Assembly (NCBI GenBank): GCA_029245675.1
Contig: JAQWOV010000009.1
Location: forward strand, 1-57,111
Source of the DNA: Acidimicrobiales bacterium
Lineage (GTDB): Bacteria > Actinomycetota > Acidimicrobiia > Acidimicrobiales > MedAcidi-G1
DNA length: 57,111 bases
Direction of reading: 5' to 3'
A program made the position numbers and the translations under genes. This document shows, piece after piece, positions 25,120 to 33,687 of the stretch (its first letter is position 1; each line of letters opens with the position of its first letter). The notes beneath the pieces were generated by a model. It saw nothing but the letters and a program-made list of their open reading frames with translations. It was not told where the DNA came from and did not search any database.

Positions 25120-25533
25120 TTACAAAATGATCATTAGTGCAATAACTGATCGCGAAGACCAGCCGATTGTTCGAATCCAATTAGTTTTGATTAATGCGTT
25201 AATAACATCAAATGTGTGGCTGTTAATTAGTAGTGAATGTTTTGGAACTTGAAGAAAAACTGTCGATAAATGAACTTTTAGCAGGATTAAACCCCCAATG
25301 ATAGGGAGAAGTCGGCCATTCACGGGGTCAAAGAAAAGCCATAATGTAGTTACTCCCTCTGCCAGCATCGGAAACCCAACTACCCAGGAAGTTCTTTTCT
25401 GATGCTCAGAGGCATAAGATCTTGATTCGTTTTCACCTACCCTGTGGAAGAGGGGGTAGTGCACAATTTGCACGAACCAAATGATTCCTGCCATAAAAAC
25501 TGTTGATATGAAATGAATATATGCGATGGTCAC
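25120..25533 (-). CDS. Small four-helix membrane protein, family not recognised
   Basis: 137 residues with about four hydrophobic segments (around 5-25, 50-68, 76-95 and 118-136). The first carries WFVQIVHYPLFHRVGE and is followed by SEHQKRTSWVVGFPMLAEG. The conserved-looking histidines and the arginine/glutamate pair suggest a real family, but I cannot name it. It starts with GTG. TACATT lies 7 nt upstream and no ribosome site is seen, so the transcript is probably leaderless. It lies upstream of the DUF2071 gene and divergent from the (6-4) photolyase. Confidence 0.7.
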   Translation of the reverse strand: MTIAYIHFISTVFMAGIIWFVQIVHYPLFHRVGENESRSYASEHQKRTSWVVGFPMLAEGVTTLWLFFDPVNGRLLPIIGGLILLKVHLSTVFLQVPKHSLLINSHTFDVINALIKTNWIRTIGWSSRSVIALMIIL

Positions 25534-25540
25534 GTTCTGT

Positions 25541-25546
25541 AATGTA
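25541..25546 (-). promoter_or_regulatory. Leaderless -10 element for the small membrane protein gene
   Basis: On the minus strand, TACATT is followed by 7 nt and the GTG start at 25533. No Shine-Dalgarno sequence. Confidence 0.45.
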
Positions 25547-25651
25547 CCGAGATGATTATTTAGGTCAGCAGCATGTGACAGATTTAACGATTGGCAACAG
25601 CATAATTTCTGACGGGCTGTCTTACATTTAAATTCATCAGGTTAGAACACA

Positions 25652-27160
25652 ATGACACTTAAAACGCACGCAAAAAAACCAACCATTCTTGTTATGGGAG
25701 ATCAGATCAATAGGAACATTTCTTCTCTTGTTGGCCAATCCCCTTCTACCGCTCGAATTCTTATGGTTGAAATTGAAAAAAAATTTGATTCTAATCAATG
25801 GCATATTCAGAAAGCTCATTTGGTTCTTTCTGCAATGCGACATTTTGCTGATGAACTTCGGCAAGAGGGTTTTGAAGTCGATTATCGGGTTTCAAAGGAT
25901 TTAGTTACCGGCATCGCTGAGCACTCGAAAGAATTTATGCCAGAAGAAATTGTTGTGATGGAGCCAATGAATTGGAATGGTCAAAAGATTGCTGAGAAAT
26001 GCGGCCTCAAAATCATAAGAAACAATCAGTTCCTCTGCCATTATGAAGATTTTGCAGGATGGGTGGGCTCTCGTAAGTCATTTAAAATGGAAGATTTTTA
26101 CCGTTGGCAGCGTAAACGGCTAAAGGTTCTAATGGACGGAGATTCTCCAATTGGTGGAAAATGGAATTTTGATCATGAAAACCGTGAACGGCCTCCTCGA
26201 GATGGTCGCAAATGGCCAGAGGTTAAATTATTCACTCATGATCAAATTGATAAAGAGATTTTAAGTAGTTTGGGTAATGCTTGGGGGGCAGTTCCAAAAG
26301 GAATCTGGCCCGTAACAAGAGAACAGGCTCTAATTCGATTAGATGAGTTTATCCATGGCGCTTTACCAATATTTGGACCATATGAAGATGCAATGCTCAG
26401 CCAAGAATGGAAATTAGCACACTCAGTTCTTAGCTCCTCATTAAATATTGGACTATTACATCCCAGTGAGTTGGTCGCAGCAGCCGAATTTTCTTATCAC
26501 GACGGTAATGCTCCAATTAACAGCGTCGAAGGTTTTATTAGACAAATAATTGGATGGCGAGAATACGTCTGGGGCTTGTACTGGCTTTGGATGCCGGAAT
26601 ATAGGAACTCAAATTATTTAGAAGTCAATCGAGAAGTGCCCCCTGCTTTTTTAGAAAAAGATGCCACAGAAATGGCATGTATCAGTGGAGCTATGGACCA
26701 CTTGTATGAATATGCGTATACGCACCACATTGAAAGACTTATGGTTTTTGGAAATCTCTCTTTAACTAGTGGGTTAAATCCGCAGGGTGTAACTAATTGG
26801 ATGTGGTCTCGTTTTATTGATGGCGCAGAATGGGTCATGCTGCCAAATGTTTTAGGAATGGCTGTTCACGCTGATGGCGGGAAAATGGCAACAAAACCCT
26901 ATGCCTCTGGTGGAGCTTACATAAATAGAATGAGCAATTACTGTTCGGATTGCATTTATGATCCTAAAAAACGTAGTGGAGAATTAGCCTGCCCTTTTAC
27001 TACTTTGTATTGGGATTTTCTTGCCAGGAACGAAAATAAACTTTCTAACAACCCGCGGATGGGTCAACAATATGCTGGATTAAGAAGGCTTTCGAATCTT
27101 GATGAGGTCCGCAATAGAGCTTCAGAAGTACTGTTTCACCTTGACGACGGAACCCTCTGA
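25652..27160 (+). CDS. phrB: Iron-sulphur bacterial (6-4) photolyase / cryptochrome (FeS-BCP, PhrB type)
   Basis: A 502-residue FAD flavoprotein expected to repair (6-4) photoproducts using light. Four cysteines, Cys343, Cys431, Cys434 and Cys447, have the same spacing (88, 3, 13) as the [4Fe-4S] ligands of Agrobacterium PhrB (350/438/441/454). His358-His359 correspond to its active-site pair 365/366. An N-terminal antenna domain (LVMGDQINRN, ILMVEIEKKFDS) and the FAD-binding helices (GFIRQIIGWREYVWGLYW) are normal. It belongs to the FeS-BCP class, not the classical CPD photolyases. It stands alone on its strand, divergent from a membrane protein/DUF2071 pair, with ~118 bp between them. Confidence 0.92.
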   Translation: MTLKTHAKKPTILVMGDQINRNISSLVGQSPSTARILMVEIEKKFDSNQWHIQKAHLVLSAMRHFADELRQEGFEVDYRVSKDLVTGIAEHSKEFMPEEIVVMEPMNWNGQKIAEKCGLKIIRNNQFLCHYEDFAGWVGSRKSFKMEDFYRWQRKRLKVLMDGDSPIGGKWNFDHENRERPPRDGRKWPEVKLFTHDQIDKEILSSLGNAWGAVPKGIWPVTREQALIRLDEFIHGALPIFGPYEDAMLSQEWKLAHSVLSSSLNIGLLHPSELVAAAEFSYHDGNAPINSVEGFIRQIIGWREYVWGLYWLWMPEYRNSNYLEVNREVPPAFLEKDATEMACISGAMDHLYEYAYTHHIERLMVFGNLSLTSGLNPQGVTNWMWSRFIDGAEWVMLPNVLGMAVHADGGKMATKPYASGGAYINRMSNYCSDCIYDPKKRSGELACPFTTLYWDFLARNENKLSNNPRMGQQYAGLRRLSNLDEVRNRASEVLFHLDDGTL

Positions 27161-27307
27161 AACAAGGTTTAATCATTAACAAAGAGTGGCAATGTGTTTT
27201 GAAGGTAAGGAAACTAATGGAGAACTTGGTCGAGCATCCACTCACTGATGCTTCTCCCTTGAAATCTTATCTCCCGTCGGCAGATAGAAGGATTACCAGT
27301 TACTGCA
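27161..27307. other. Non-coding gap between convergent genes
   Basis: This 147-bp gap is the only sizeable space between convergent genes in the window. I see no long open frame, no strong hairpin with a T-run and no recognised RNA motif. A short interrupted dyad (ATCT ... AGAT near 27270-27287) is too weak to call a terminator. Confidence 0.4.
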
Positions 27308-27796
27308 TCAATTTTTTACTGAAATTTCAGAAACTTCTCCACCAGATGCAGTGACTAAATCCCCCGGACCTATGGGAAAGACAGCATGAGGAGTTCCCGC
27401 TGCGGCCCATACTTCGTTGTAATCAAGAAGATCTTTGTCTATAAACACTCGAAGGTTTTCTAGAAGCCCAAAGGGCGGAACTCCTCCAATAGAAAATCCT
27501 GTGACTTCTCTCACGGTCTTAGCATCTACTCGCTGACACTTCTCCCCACCCGCGACTGAAGCAAGGATTACTTCATTGAGTTGGTTCTTTCCACTTACAT
27601 AGGCAAGAACAAGTTCTTGGTCAACCTGAAAAATGAGGCTCTTCACGATTTGACCGACATCAACACCAATAGCATCTGCAGCTTCTTGTGCTGTCCTTGT
27701 GCTCTCTGGAAAAGTTCTCGGCTCAACTCTCACACCAAGAACCGCTCCAGTCTCTACAACACGTTGTACCGATTCAGGTAATTCTTCATTAGTCAT
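27308..27796 (-). CDS. YbaK/EbsC-family aminoacyl-tRNA deacylase
   Basis: A 162-residue trans-editing domain protein of the YbaK/ProX family that hydrolyses mischarged tRNA, typically Cys-tRNA(Pro). Signatures are FPESTRTAQEAADAIGVDVGQIVKSLIF, LAYVSGKNQLNE (catalytic Lys region) and VTGFSIGGVPPFG, then AAGTPHAVFPIGPGDL. The start MTNEELPES is preferred over an ATG 13 codons upstream (27835), which lacks a ribosome site and adds a non-conserved leader. It lies ~60 nt downstream of the P450-UbiB gene on the same strand and may be cotranscribed. Confidence 0.88.
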   Translation of the reverse strand: MTNEELPESVQRVVETGAVLGVRVEPRTFPESTRTAQEAADAIGVDVGQIVKSLIFQVDQELVLAYVSGKNQLNEVILASVAGGEKCQRVDAKTVREVTGFSIGGVPPFGLLENLRVFIDKDLLDYNEVWAAAGTPHAVFPIGPGDLVTASGGEVSEISVKN

Positions 27797-27856
27797 GTAT
27801 GAATTACTTAAGCACTTGTCATTAACCAATTGCAATCCATCAAATTTGAAGAGTCG

Positions 27857-30802
27857 TCATTCACTTTTTTCAGAAATTTTTTCGTTATTTAGTACATGGT
27901 TCCGAATACTTGAATCAGCGGGCAGTAGCCGGCCGGCCATCGCATCTCTACGTTTTGTGAGATCACGCCAAGTAAGTTCTTCAACATCGTCTTTTATTCC
28001 AGCAGCACGTCTAAATGATGCCTGAGAAACCTGGAGGTCATTTGTTCCAAGCCCGAGTTCAGCGGAAACTCTGAAGCCATGCTTTGTCAAGAACCCTGAA
28101 CTTATTGTTGAGAACTCTTCTAGTAAGTCCATATCTGGATCTATTTTCTGGACGAAAGAAGCTAGATACGCGAAATTCTTGACGAAAAGCATCAGTTCTT
28201 TCGGTATTCGAGCACCACTTGCGAGAAGTTCTTTTAGAAGTCGTTGAAATTCTGAAACGAATTGTTCTTCTGTGAGTTGAAGTGGATCAAAATCAACTCG
28301 GTCCAACTGAAGTTTTTCTATGAGATCGCTCACATCAGTTTCAGGCGGGAACGCTCCTAGATCTCGTACAGCAAGAACCTGAGCTTGCACATCTCCCGAC
28401 ATGAGACCTGTTATGTAGCGCAGAAATGAAAGTCTCCGATCATGGTCCAGTCTGCCAACCATCCCGTAGTCAACAAGTCCGATTATTTCATTTTCGAGAA
28501 TGAAAAGATTCCCTGCGTGAAAGTCGCCGTGGAATATGCCATGAAGGGCAGCCCCTTCTAATAGGCCATCAACCATGTTTCTAAAGAGATTACGTGCCGC
28601 TGTTTTTGTAAGTTGTTCTGAATCGAGTCGTGTTAAAGGAACCCCTGACACTCGAGACATGACAATTACTCGATTCGTTGTCATATCTAGCACTGGGTTA
28701 GGAGCAACCCATTGGCTCTTATTTCCTGTGGCTAATGCTCTGCGGATTTCAAACAAATTCGCCACTTCTAAACGGAAATTCAGTTCCTCGGAGATTGTTT
28801 CTGCAAAGAGTTGCACTAATGCAGGAGGATTAGCTAGTGCTGCTATTGGGATTCGTCCGACTAGCCGAGGAGCTACCCATGCGAGCACTTGTAGGTCCCG
28901 AACGACTTTCTTTTGAATTGCTGGTCTTTGAATTTTTATTACAACATCTGATCCATCATTAAGAGTTGCGTTGTGAACCTGAGCAATAGATGCGGCCGCA
29001 AACGGCTCTTTCTCGAACTTTTGGAACTCTTCAGTAATTTTTCCAAGATCGTTTTTAATTATGCGATTAACTCTCCACCATTTAGCAGGTTTAGCTTGGT
29101 CGCGACATCGCGAGCATTCATCAACTAGAGCTTGGGGGAACACTCCTTCAGCAGCAGAAATTAGTTGCGCTAATTTTACGTAAGTAGGTCCGAGACGTTC
29201 TGCTGCAATACGAAGTCGATGATAAAGCGACTCTGTTCGTTTCTCTGAAGAAAGTTTGCGGTCTAATACTTTCCAACTCAAAAGGGCCCACCCGAACCGA
29301 ATCGTCGTATGTATTAAACGAGTAACGGGTGGAATCGAAGGGGCATTAACGAGACGCGGTATCCCGGAAGAGATTTTCTTACGAACCTCGTCGGCTTCTT
29401 GGATCCATTCATTCTCATAGTTAGGAGCTGCTGTGCCTTTATTTGAAAATCTTTTTTTATTACTTGGTTCAAACGCAAATTGATCAGATGATTTTTCAAG
29501 ATTTGGCTTGTCTAATATTCGGAACTCAAGTTTATCTGGACCCCAAATACCCATAGAAAGAGGCTTCCATGAAACTGGAGAAGATAGTTCGAAAGCCGGA
29601 ACTATGTCTAAAAATGCATTCAACGCTTCTTGAAGTTCAGCGCGAGCAAGGGCAGCCCCTAAACAGTGATGCGCCCCTAAACCGAAGGCTAAGTGAGGAG
29701 CACGATCCTCACGATTAAGGTCAAATTGAAAACCGCTATCAGGCTGGCCTAATCCCGCAGCATGAAGCCCGAGGAAAACCGTTGTGCCGGCTCTGAAAAA
29801 TAGTCCATCGACTACAGAATCTTCAGTGGCGACACGCGCCGTTGTTCGTACCGCCCCGATAAAACGAAGTGATTCTTCTACTGCGGCTGGAACTAATGAA
29901 CGATCTTGTCGTAATTGTTGATACTGATCAGGTTGTGTAGCAAGTACTGCAAGAAGAGATCCGAGTTGATTCCTCGTAGTGTCAGTTCCAGCAAGAAGGA
30001 TTGCTTCAATCATTGCAACAAGTTCATCGGCGCTCAAACGGTCTTCTTCGTAACTTGCTTGAACTAAGTCACTTACGAGGTCAGCGTGTGGGCAACCTTT
30101 TCGATCTGCTACAAGTTCTGTTGCATATTGGTCAAGTTCCTGTTGTGCAACTAAGATGTCTTCTAGTCGTCCTAAAACAGCGCTTGCATCTGCATCTAAG
30201 GCTGAGAAAATCGTGTCGGCCCACATTCCAAACTGTTCTTGGTCAGTGTCATCTATGCCAAGTAATCGACAGATAACTGGTATTGGGTAAGGTCGGCAAA
30301 ATTCTTCTACCAGGTCTCCCCCGCCTTTTTGCTTTAAAGCTTCAAGCAAATTCGTTGCATGCTGATGCATGAACGGTCGTAATGATTCGCTGCTAGCGGG
30401 AGTGAATGAAGAGTTCACTAGTCTTCGTAAACGACGATGATCTTCTCCTTCTACAGAGAGAACGTTGGGCCTCATTTGTAGCTGCTGACTAGAACCAGGT
30501 AATAGCTTTCGTGCTCGTTCAACCAAAACTTCAAGGTCTAGGTCCATTGTCGCTTCTGTTTGGAAAGTATTTAAACCAGAAAGAACCGTAATCCAAGAAG
30601 AATCACGTAATATTTCTCGAGTTTGGTCGTATCCGACGATCAAAGGGCCGGCAGGTGTTCTAACCGCCCAGTGCCCTGATTCGTGAAGGCTTTCGGTGGC
30701 TTGAATCAATTCAGAGAATTCTGAAATCTCAAAATCAACAAATGGAAGGGAACCTGGGGCGTTTACATCAATTATTTGTGATGTTTCTTCTTTACCGTTC
30801 AA
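27857..30802 (-). CDS. Cytochrome P450 - UbiB/ABC1 (AarF) kinase fusion protein
   Basis: One uninterrupted 981-residue frame joins two complete enzymes. Residues ~20-430 are a bacterial cytochrome P450: I-helix AGTDTT (271-276), ExxR Glu310-Arg313 and the heme loop FGLGAHHCLG with ligand Cys380. A ~60-residue charged linker follows. Residues ~490-960 are a UbiB/ABC1 atypical kinase: YVKLAQ (543-546, the KxGQ motif with Ala for Gly), the Ala-rich loop AAASIAQVH (602-610), nucleotide-site Lys623, SEELNFRLE, the catalytic loop HGDFHAGN (758-765) and metal motif DYG (778-780). UbiB proteins use ATP to help hydroxylases reach isoprenoid quinones, so the fusion may present a membrane lipid to the P450; this is inference. 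The TTG start has GGAGG nine nt upstream. No redox partner gene is adjacent. Confidence 0.93.
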   Translation of the reverse strand: MNGKEETSQIIDVNAPGSLPFVDFEISEFSELIQATESLHESGHWAVRTPAGPLIVGYDQTREILRDSSWITVLSGLNTFQTEATMDLDLEVLVERARKLLPGSSQQLQMRPNVLSVEGEDHRRLRRLVNSSFTPASSESLRPFMHQHATNLLEALKQKGGGDLVEEFCRPYPIPVICRLLGIDDTDQEQFGMWADTIFSALDADASAVLGRLEDILVAQQELDQYATELVADRKGCPHADLVSDLVQASYEEDRLSADELVAMIEAILLAGTDTTRNQLGSLLAVLATQPDQYQQLRQDRSLVPAAVEESLRFIGAVRTTARVATEDSVVDGLFFRAGTTVFLGLHAAGLGQPDSGFQFDLNREDRAPHLAFGLGAHHCLGAALARAELQEALNAFLDIVPAFELSSPVSWKPLSMGIWGPDKLEFRILDKPNLEKSSDQFAFEPSNKKRFSNKGTAAPNYENEWIQEADEVRKKISSGIPRLVNAPSIPPVTRLIHTTIRFGWALLSWKVLDRKLSSEKRTESLYHRLRIAAERLGPTYVKLAQLISAAEGVFPQALVDECSRCRDQAKPAKWWRVNRIIKNDLGKITEEFQKFEKEPFAAASIAQVHNATLNDGSDVVIKIQRPAIQKKVVRDLQVLAWVAPRLVGRIPIAALANPPALVQLFAETISEELNFRLEVANLFEIRRALATGNKSQWVAPNPVLDMTTNRVIVMSRVSGVPLTRLDSEQLTKTAARNLFRNMVDGLLEGAALHGIFHGDFHAGNLFILENEIIGLVDYGMVGRLDHDRRLSFLRYITGLMSGDVQAQVLAVRDLGAFPPETDVSDLIEKLQLDRVDFDPLQLTEEQFVSEFQRLLKELLASGARIPKELMLFVKNFAYLASFVQKIDPDMDLLEEFSTISSGFLTKHGFRVSAELGLGTNDLQVSQASFRRAAGIKDDVEELTWRDLTKRRDAMAGRLLPADSSIRNHVLNNEKISEKSE

Positions 30803-30969
30803 GTCTCTCTGCCTCCACTCTTGTGACTAATTTTATCTTCCAGCAGTTACGTCTATAGCTAGGTGTGTTCTTTATCACATACAAATTTTGCATCATCAGA
30901 AATATCTTTGATTCCCTTTACCGCACCCACCTGTAGCCTTTAATCACGAATAGCGACCTTTGTATTCTG
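30803..30969. other. Divergent gap between the P450-UbiB gene and the tRNA
   Basis: This 167-bp region must contain the promoters for the P450-UbiB gene (minus) and tRNA-Arg (plus). Only the GGAGG ribosome site of the fusion gene (30812-30816) is convincing. No other motif was recognised. Confidence 0.35.
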
Positions 30970-31046
30970 GCCCTCGTAGCTCAGTCGGATAGAGCGACCG
31001 CCTCCTAAGCGGTAGGCCGCAGGTTCAATTCCTGCCGAGGGCGCCA
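30970..31046 (+). tRNA. tRNA-Arg (anticodon CCT)
   Basis: A cloverleaf folds cleanly. The 7-bp acceptor stem GCCCTCG pairs with CGAGGGC, the D arm contains GCTCAGTCGGATAGAGC, and the anticodon stem ACCGC/GCGGT encloses the loop CTCCTAA with anticodon CCT, reading AGG arginine codons. The T arm is GCAGG-TTCAATT-CCTGC. The discriminator is G and CCA is encoded in the DNA, giving 77 nt. It stands alone, 31 nt before mshC. Confidence 0.97.
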
Positions 31047-31064
31047 TAATGTATTTTCACCTAC

Positions 31065-31070
31065 TACCTT
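31065..31070 (+). promoter_or_regulatory. Leaderless -10 element for mshC
   Basis: TACCTT seven nt before the ATG at 31078, without a Shine-Dalgarno sequence. It lies between the tRNA 3' end and mshC. Confidence 0.5.
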
Positions 31071-31077
31071 GTCTTAG

Positions 31078-32271
31078 ATGGCAAATGTTGATAATTCGGT
31101 TGGATTTATGAAACTGTACAACACAGCATCTCAGTCTGTAAAAGAATTCAAACCAGAATCTTTAGTGAGTATGTATGTCTGTGGAATTACCCCTTATGAC
31201 GCCACCCATCTTGGTCATGCCTTCACTTACTTAACTTTTGACTTAGTTATAAGACGACTTGAAGATCTTGGCCATGAAGTACGAATGGTTCGCAATGTCA
31301 CAGACGTCGATGACTCTATTCTTCCCAAAGCTAGAGAACTAGGTGTCCACTATCAGGATCTTGCGGCTCAAGAAATGGCTCAATTCGAAAAAGACATGAC
31401 TGATTTGAATATGCGGCCAGCAGCCGCTGAGCCCAGAGCCACAGAATCTATTGATGCGATAGTTGAGCTCGTTAGCCAACTTGAGGCTGCAGGACACACC
31501 TACTTGGTGGATGGCATCACTTTCTTTGATGTTGCCACTTTTGATTCCTTTGGTTCTGTCTCTGGTTACGACGAGGACACTATGAAAAGCTATGCAGAGG
31601 AGCGCGGTGGTCGCCCTGATGACCCGAGGCAACGCAATCCTCTTGATTTCGTGCTGTGGCAGCCCTCAGCATCCGATGAGCCTTCATGGGATTCTCCGTT
31701 TGGAGTGGGTCGTCCTGGCTGGCATATTGAGTGCTCAGCAATGGCGATGAACGAACTGGGTGAAACCATTGATCTTCATGGAGGTGGAGATGATCTAATT
31801 TTCCCTCATCACGAATGCGAAGAAGCTCAGAGTCGAGCTATAACTGGCAAGCCTTTGGCTAAGCATTGGATGCACGTGGGCATGGTCGCCTACGAAGGAA
31901 CAAAGATGTCTAAATCTCTTGGCAATCTTGTTTTTGTAAGAGATTTATGTCGTGAATACGACCCGCGGGCAGTCAGGCTCTCCCTGTTAGGGCATCACTA
32001 TCGTGAAGGTTTCGAATGGTTCGATGACGACATCCACGACGGGGTTGAACGTCTTGATCGCCTAATAAGAGCTTCTCAGTGTTCTAAAGGTCCGGACTCT
32101 TCTTCACTTCTAACATCTATTCGGAACGCACTTGATAACGATTTAAACACTTGGGGAGCAAGAGAGTCGCTTGATTTATTCGCTCGAAAAATGCTTGATG
32201 GAGCCGAAGAAGATCCCAATGCTGCTTCAAACCTTATTGAAGCAGCCGCGTTACTTGGGATTCTTATTTGA
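31078..32271 (+). CDS. mshC: Mycothiol ligase MshC (cysteine:GlcN-Ins ligase)
   Basis: Joins cysteine to glucosaminyl-inositol in an ATP-dependent step of mycothiol biosynthesis. The protein (397 aa) is a shortened class I cysteinyl-tRNA synthetase relative. Hallmarks are MYVCGITPYDATHLGHA (Cys35 and the HxGH motif at 44-47), [21 protein letters not shown], the zinc/His cluster GGGDDLIFPHHECEEAQ and KMSKS in GTKMSKSLG. The GITPYDATHLGHA wording distinguishes MshC from CysS. The long C-terminal tRNA-binding region of CysS is reduced. The adjacent cysS is an evident paralogue. Mycothiol production places the organism in Actinobacteria. Confidence 0.93.
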   Translation: MANVDNSVGFMKLYNTASQSVKEFKPESLVSMYVCGITPYDATHLGHAFTYLTFDLVIRRLEDLGHEVRMVRNVTDVDDSILPKARELGVHYQDLAAQEMAQFEKDMTDLNMRPAAAEPRATESIDAIVELVSQLEAAGHTYLVDGITFFDVATFDSFGSVSGYDEDTMKSYAEERGGRPDDPRQRNPLDFVLWQPSASDEPSWDSPFGVGRPGWHIECSAMAMNELGETIDLHGGGDDLIFPHHECEEAQSRAITGKPLAKHWMHVGMVAYEGTKMSKSLGNLVFVRDLCREYDPRAVRLSLLGHHYREGFEWFDDDIHDGVERLDRLIRASQCSKGPDSSSLLTSIRNALDNDLNTWGARESLDLFARKMLDGAEEDPNAASNLIEAAALLGILI

Positions 32272-32301
32272 TGGCTCGCTTCTCCGCCTCTGAGCCTGCT
32301 G

Positions 32302-32307
32302 TATCCT
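32302..32307 (+). promoter_or_regulatory. Leaderless -10 element for cysS
   Basis: TATCCT six nt before the GTG at 32314. No Shine-Dalgarno sequence is present in the 42-nt gap after mshC. Confidence 0.5.
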
Positions 32308-32313
32308 GATCTA

Positions 32314-33684
32314 GTGCTTTGCTTTACAGATAGTCTGACCGGAAACAAGAGTGAATTCGCACCTCGCAATTCAGGGAAAGTTTCAATCTATTGGTGCGGC
32401 CCTACTGTCTACGATATTCCGCATCTTGGCCACGCTCGATCATCTTTAGCATTTGATGTTCTAGTTCGGTACCTGAGGTGGTCTGGCTATGAAGTAACAG
32501 CAGTATCAAACATCACGGATATTGATGACAAGATCATTGAACGTGCAGCAAAAGAAGGAACTACCGAATCTGAATTAGCTCAGCTTTACGAACAAAAATA
32601 TGTTGATGAGATGGATCGTCTGAATATAGTCCATCCTGATCACCGGCCAAGAGCCACTGAATATATTTCTGAAATGATCACTGTTATTCAGAATCTTGTT
32701 GACCGGGGCATGGCCTATACAACGTCTTCTGGTGTGTACTTCTCGGTCGACAAACTCAATGGTTATGGGGCCTTAGCTCATCAATCGCTAGACCAGTTAC
32801 GTGAAGGATCTGGAGTTCGGGTAGAAGTTGATACAGAGAAACAAGACCCGCTTGATTTTGCCCTTTGGAAAGCTGCTAAACCCGGAGAACCAACTTGGGA
32901 ATCGCCTTGGGGTTCTGGCCGTCCAGGATGGCACATTGAATGCGTTGCAATGTCTTTAGACATATTGGGTGACGATTTTGATATCCATGGTGGCGGCGAC
33001 GATCTCGTGTTCCCTCATCATGAAAACGAACGTGCGGAATGTGTTGGATGCGACCGACTCTTTGCTCGAACATGGGTTCACAACGGAATGGTTCTTGTTG
33101 GTGATGAGAAAATGTCCAAATCTCTCGGTAACTTTCGAACTCTTGCAGAATTATTAGACGCATGGGATCCTCGGGCTCTGCGCTTGCTAGTTCTTCAGAC
33201 CCATTATCGGAGAACTATGGAAATAAACGAAGATGGCATGGCAGCAGCAAACGCCGCTCTTGATCGACTCGACAGTTTTGAAAGAAGAGTTACTGGAGTT
33301 GATCTGCTTCAAACGACTCCTGATGAAAGCGTTGTTGAAAAGTTTAAAACCGCAATGGATGATGATTTAGGAACTGCAAGTGCCTTGGCAGTAATATTTG
33401 ATGCCGTGAGAGAAGCCAACCGTGCTCTGGACACAGAAGACATTGAAAGTGCATCTGCCTTGGTTTCTGCGGTACGCGAACTTTTATTAGTTCTTGGAGT
33501 TGAACTTTCTACTACCTCAGATAATTCTTCTGACGCAGTAGAAATTGATTCTTTGGTCGCTGCGCGAACTGAAGCCAAGCTATCCAAAGATTTTGCTGAA
33601 GCTGACCGTATACGCGAAGAGCTATCTAGTCGTGGTGTCGTTCTTGAAGACGGTCCATCGGGAACTATCTGGTACCGGTCCTAA
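32314..33684 (+). CDS. cysS: Cysteinyl-tRNA synthetase
   Basis: Class I synthetase charging tRNA-Cys, 456 residues. Motifs are [18 protein letters not shown] (zinc ligand Cys28 and HxGH), [40 protein letters not shown] and the KMSKS loop EKMSKSLGN. The C-terminal DALR and anticodon-binding parts are present ([23 protein letters not shown]). The GTG start gives MLCFTDSL, just before the conserved fold; TATCCT lies 6 nt upstream, again pointing to a leaderless mRNA. Downstream, its stop is 3 nt from that of an acyl-CoA dehydrogenase on the other strand. Confidence 0.95.
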   Translation: MLCFTDSLTGNKSEFAPRNSGKVSIYWCGPTVYDIPHLGHARSSLAFDVLVRYLRWSGYEVTAVSNITDIDDKIIERAAKEGTTESELAQLYEQKYVDEMDRLNIVHPDHRPRATEYISEMITVIQNLVDRGMAYTTSSGVYFSVDKLNGYGALAHQSLDQLREGSGVRVEVDTEKQDPLDFALWKAAKPGEPTWESPWGSGRPGWHIECVAMSLDILGDDFDIHGGGDDLVFPHHENERAECVGCDRLFARTWVHNGMVLVGDEKMSKSLGNFRTLAELLDAWDPRALRLLVLQTHYRRTMEINEDGMAAANAALDRLDSFERRVTGVDLLQTTPDESVVEKFKTAMDDDLGTASALAVIFDAVREANRALDTEDIESASALVSAVRELLLVLGVELSTTSDNSSDAVEIDSLVAARTEAKLSKDFAEADRIREELSSRGVVLEDGPSGTIWYRS

Positions 33685-33687
33685 GGA

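Noticed and set aside
27161-27307. Small RNA or terminator in the gap after the photolyase gene
   Set aside because: Only weak, short dyads are present; nothing matches a known RNA family by eye.
28575-28916. Plus-strand open frame inside the P450-UbiB gene
   Set aside because: Antisense shadow with no recognisable protein features; the minus-strand frame has all kinase motifs.
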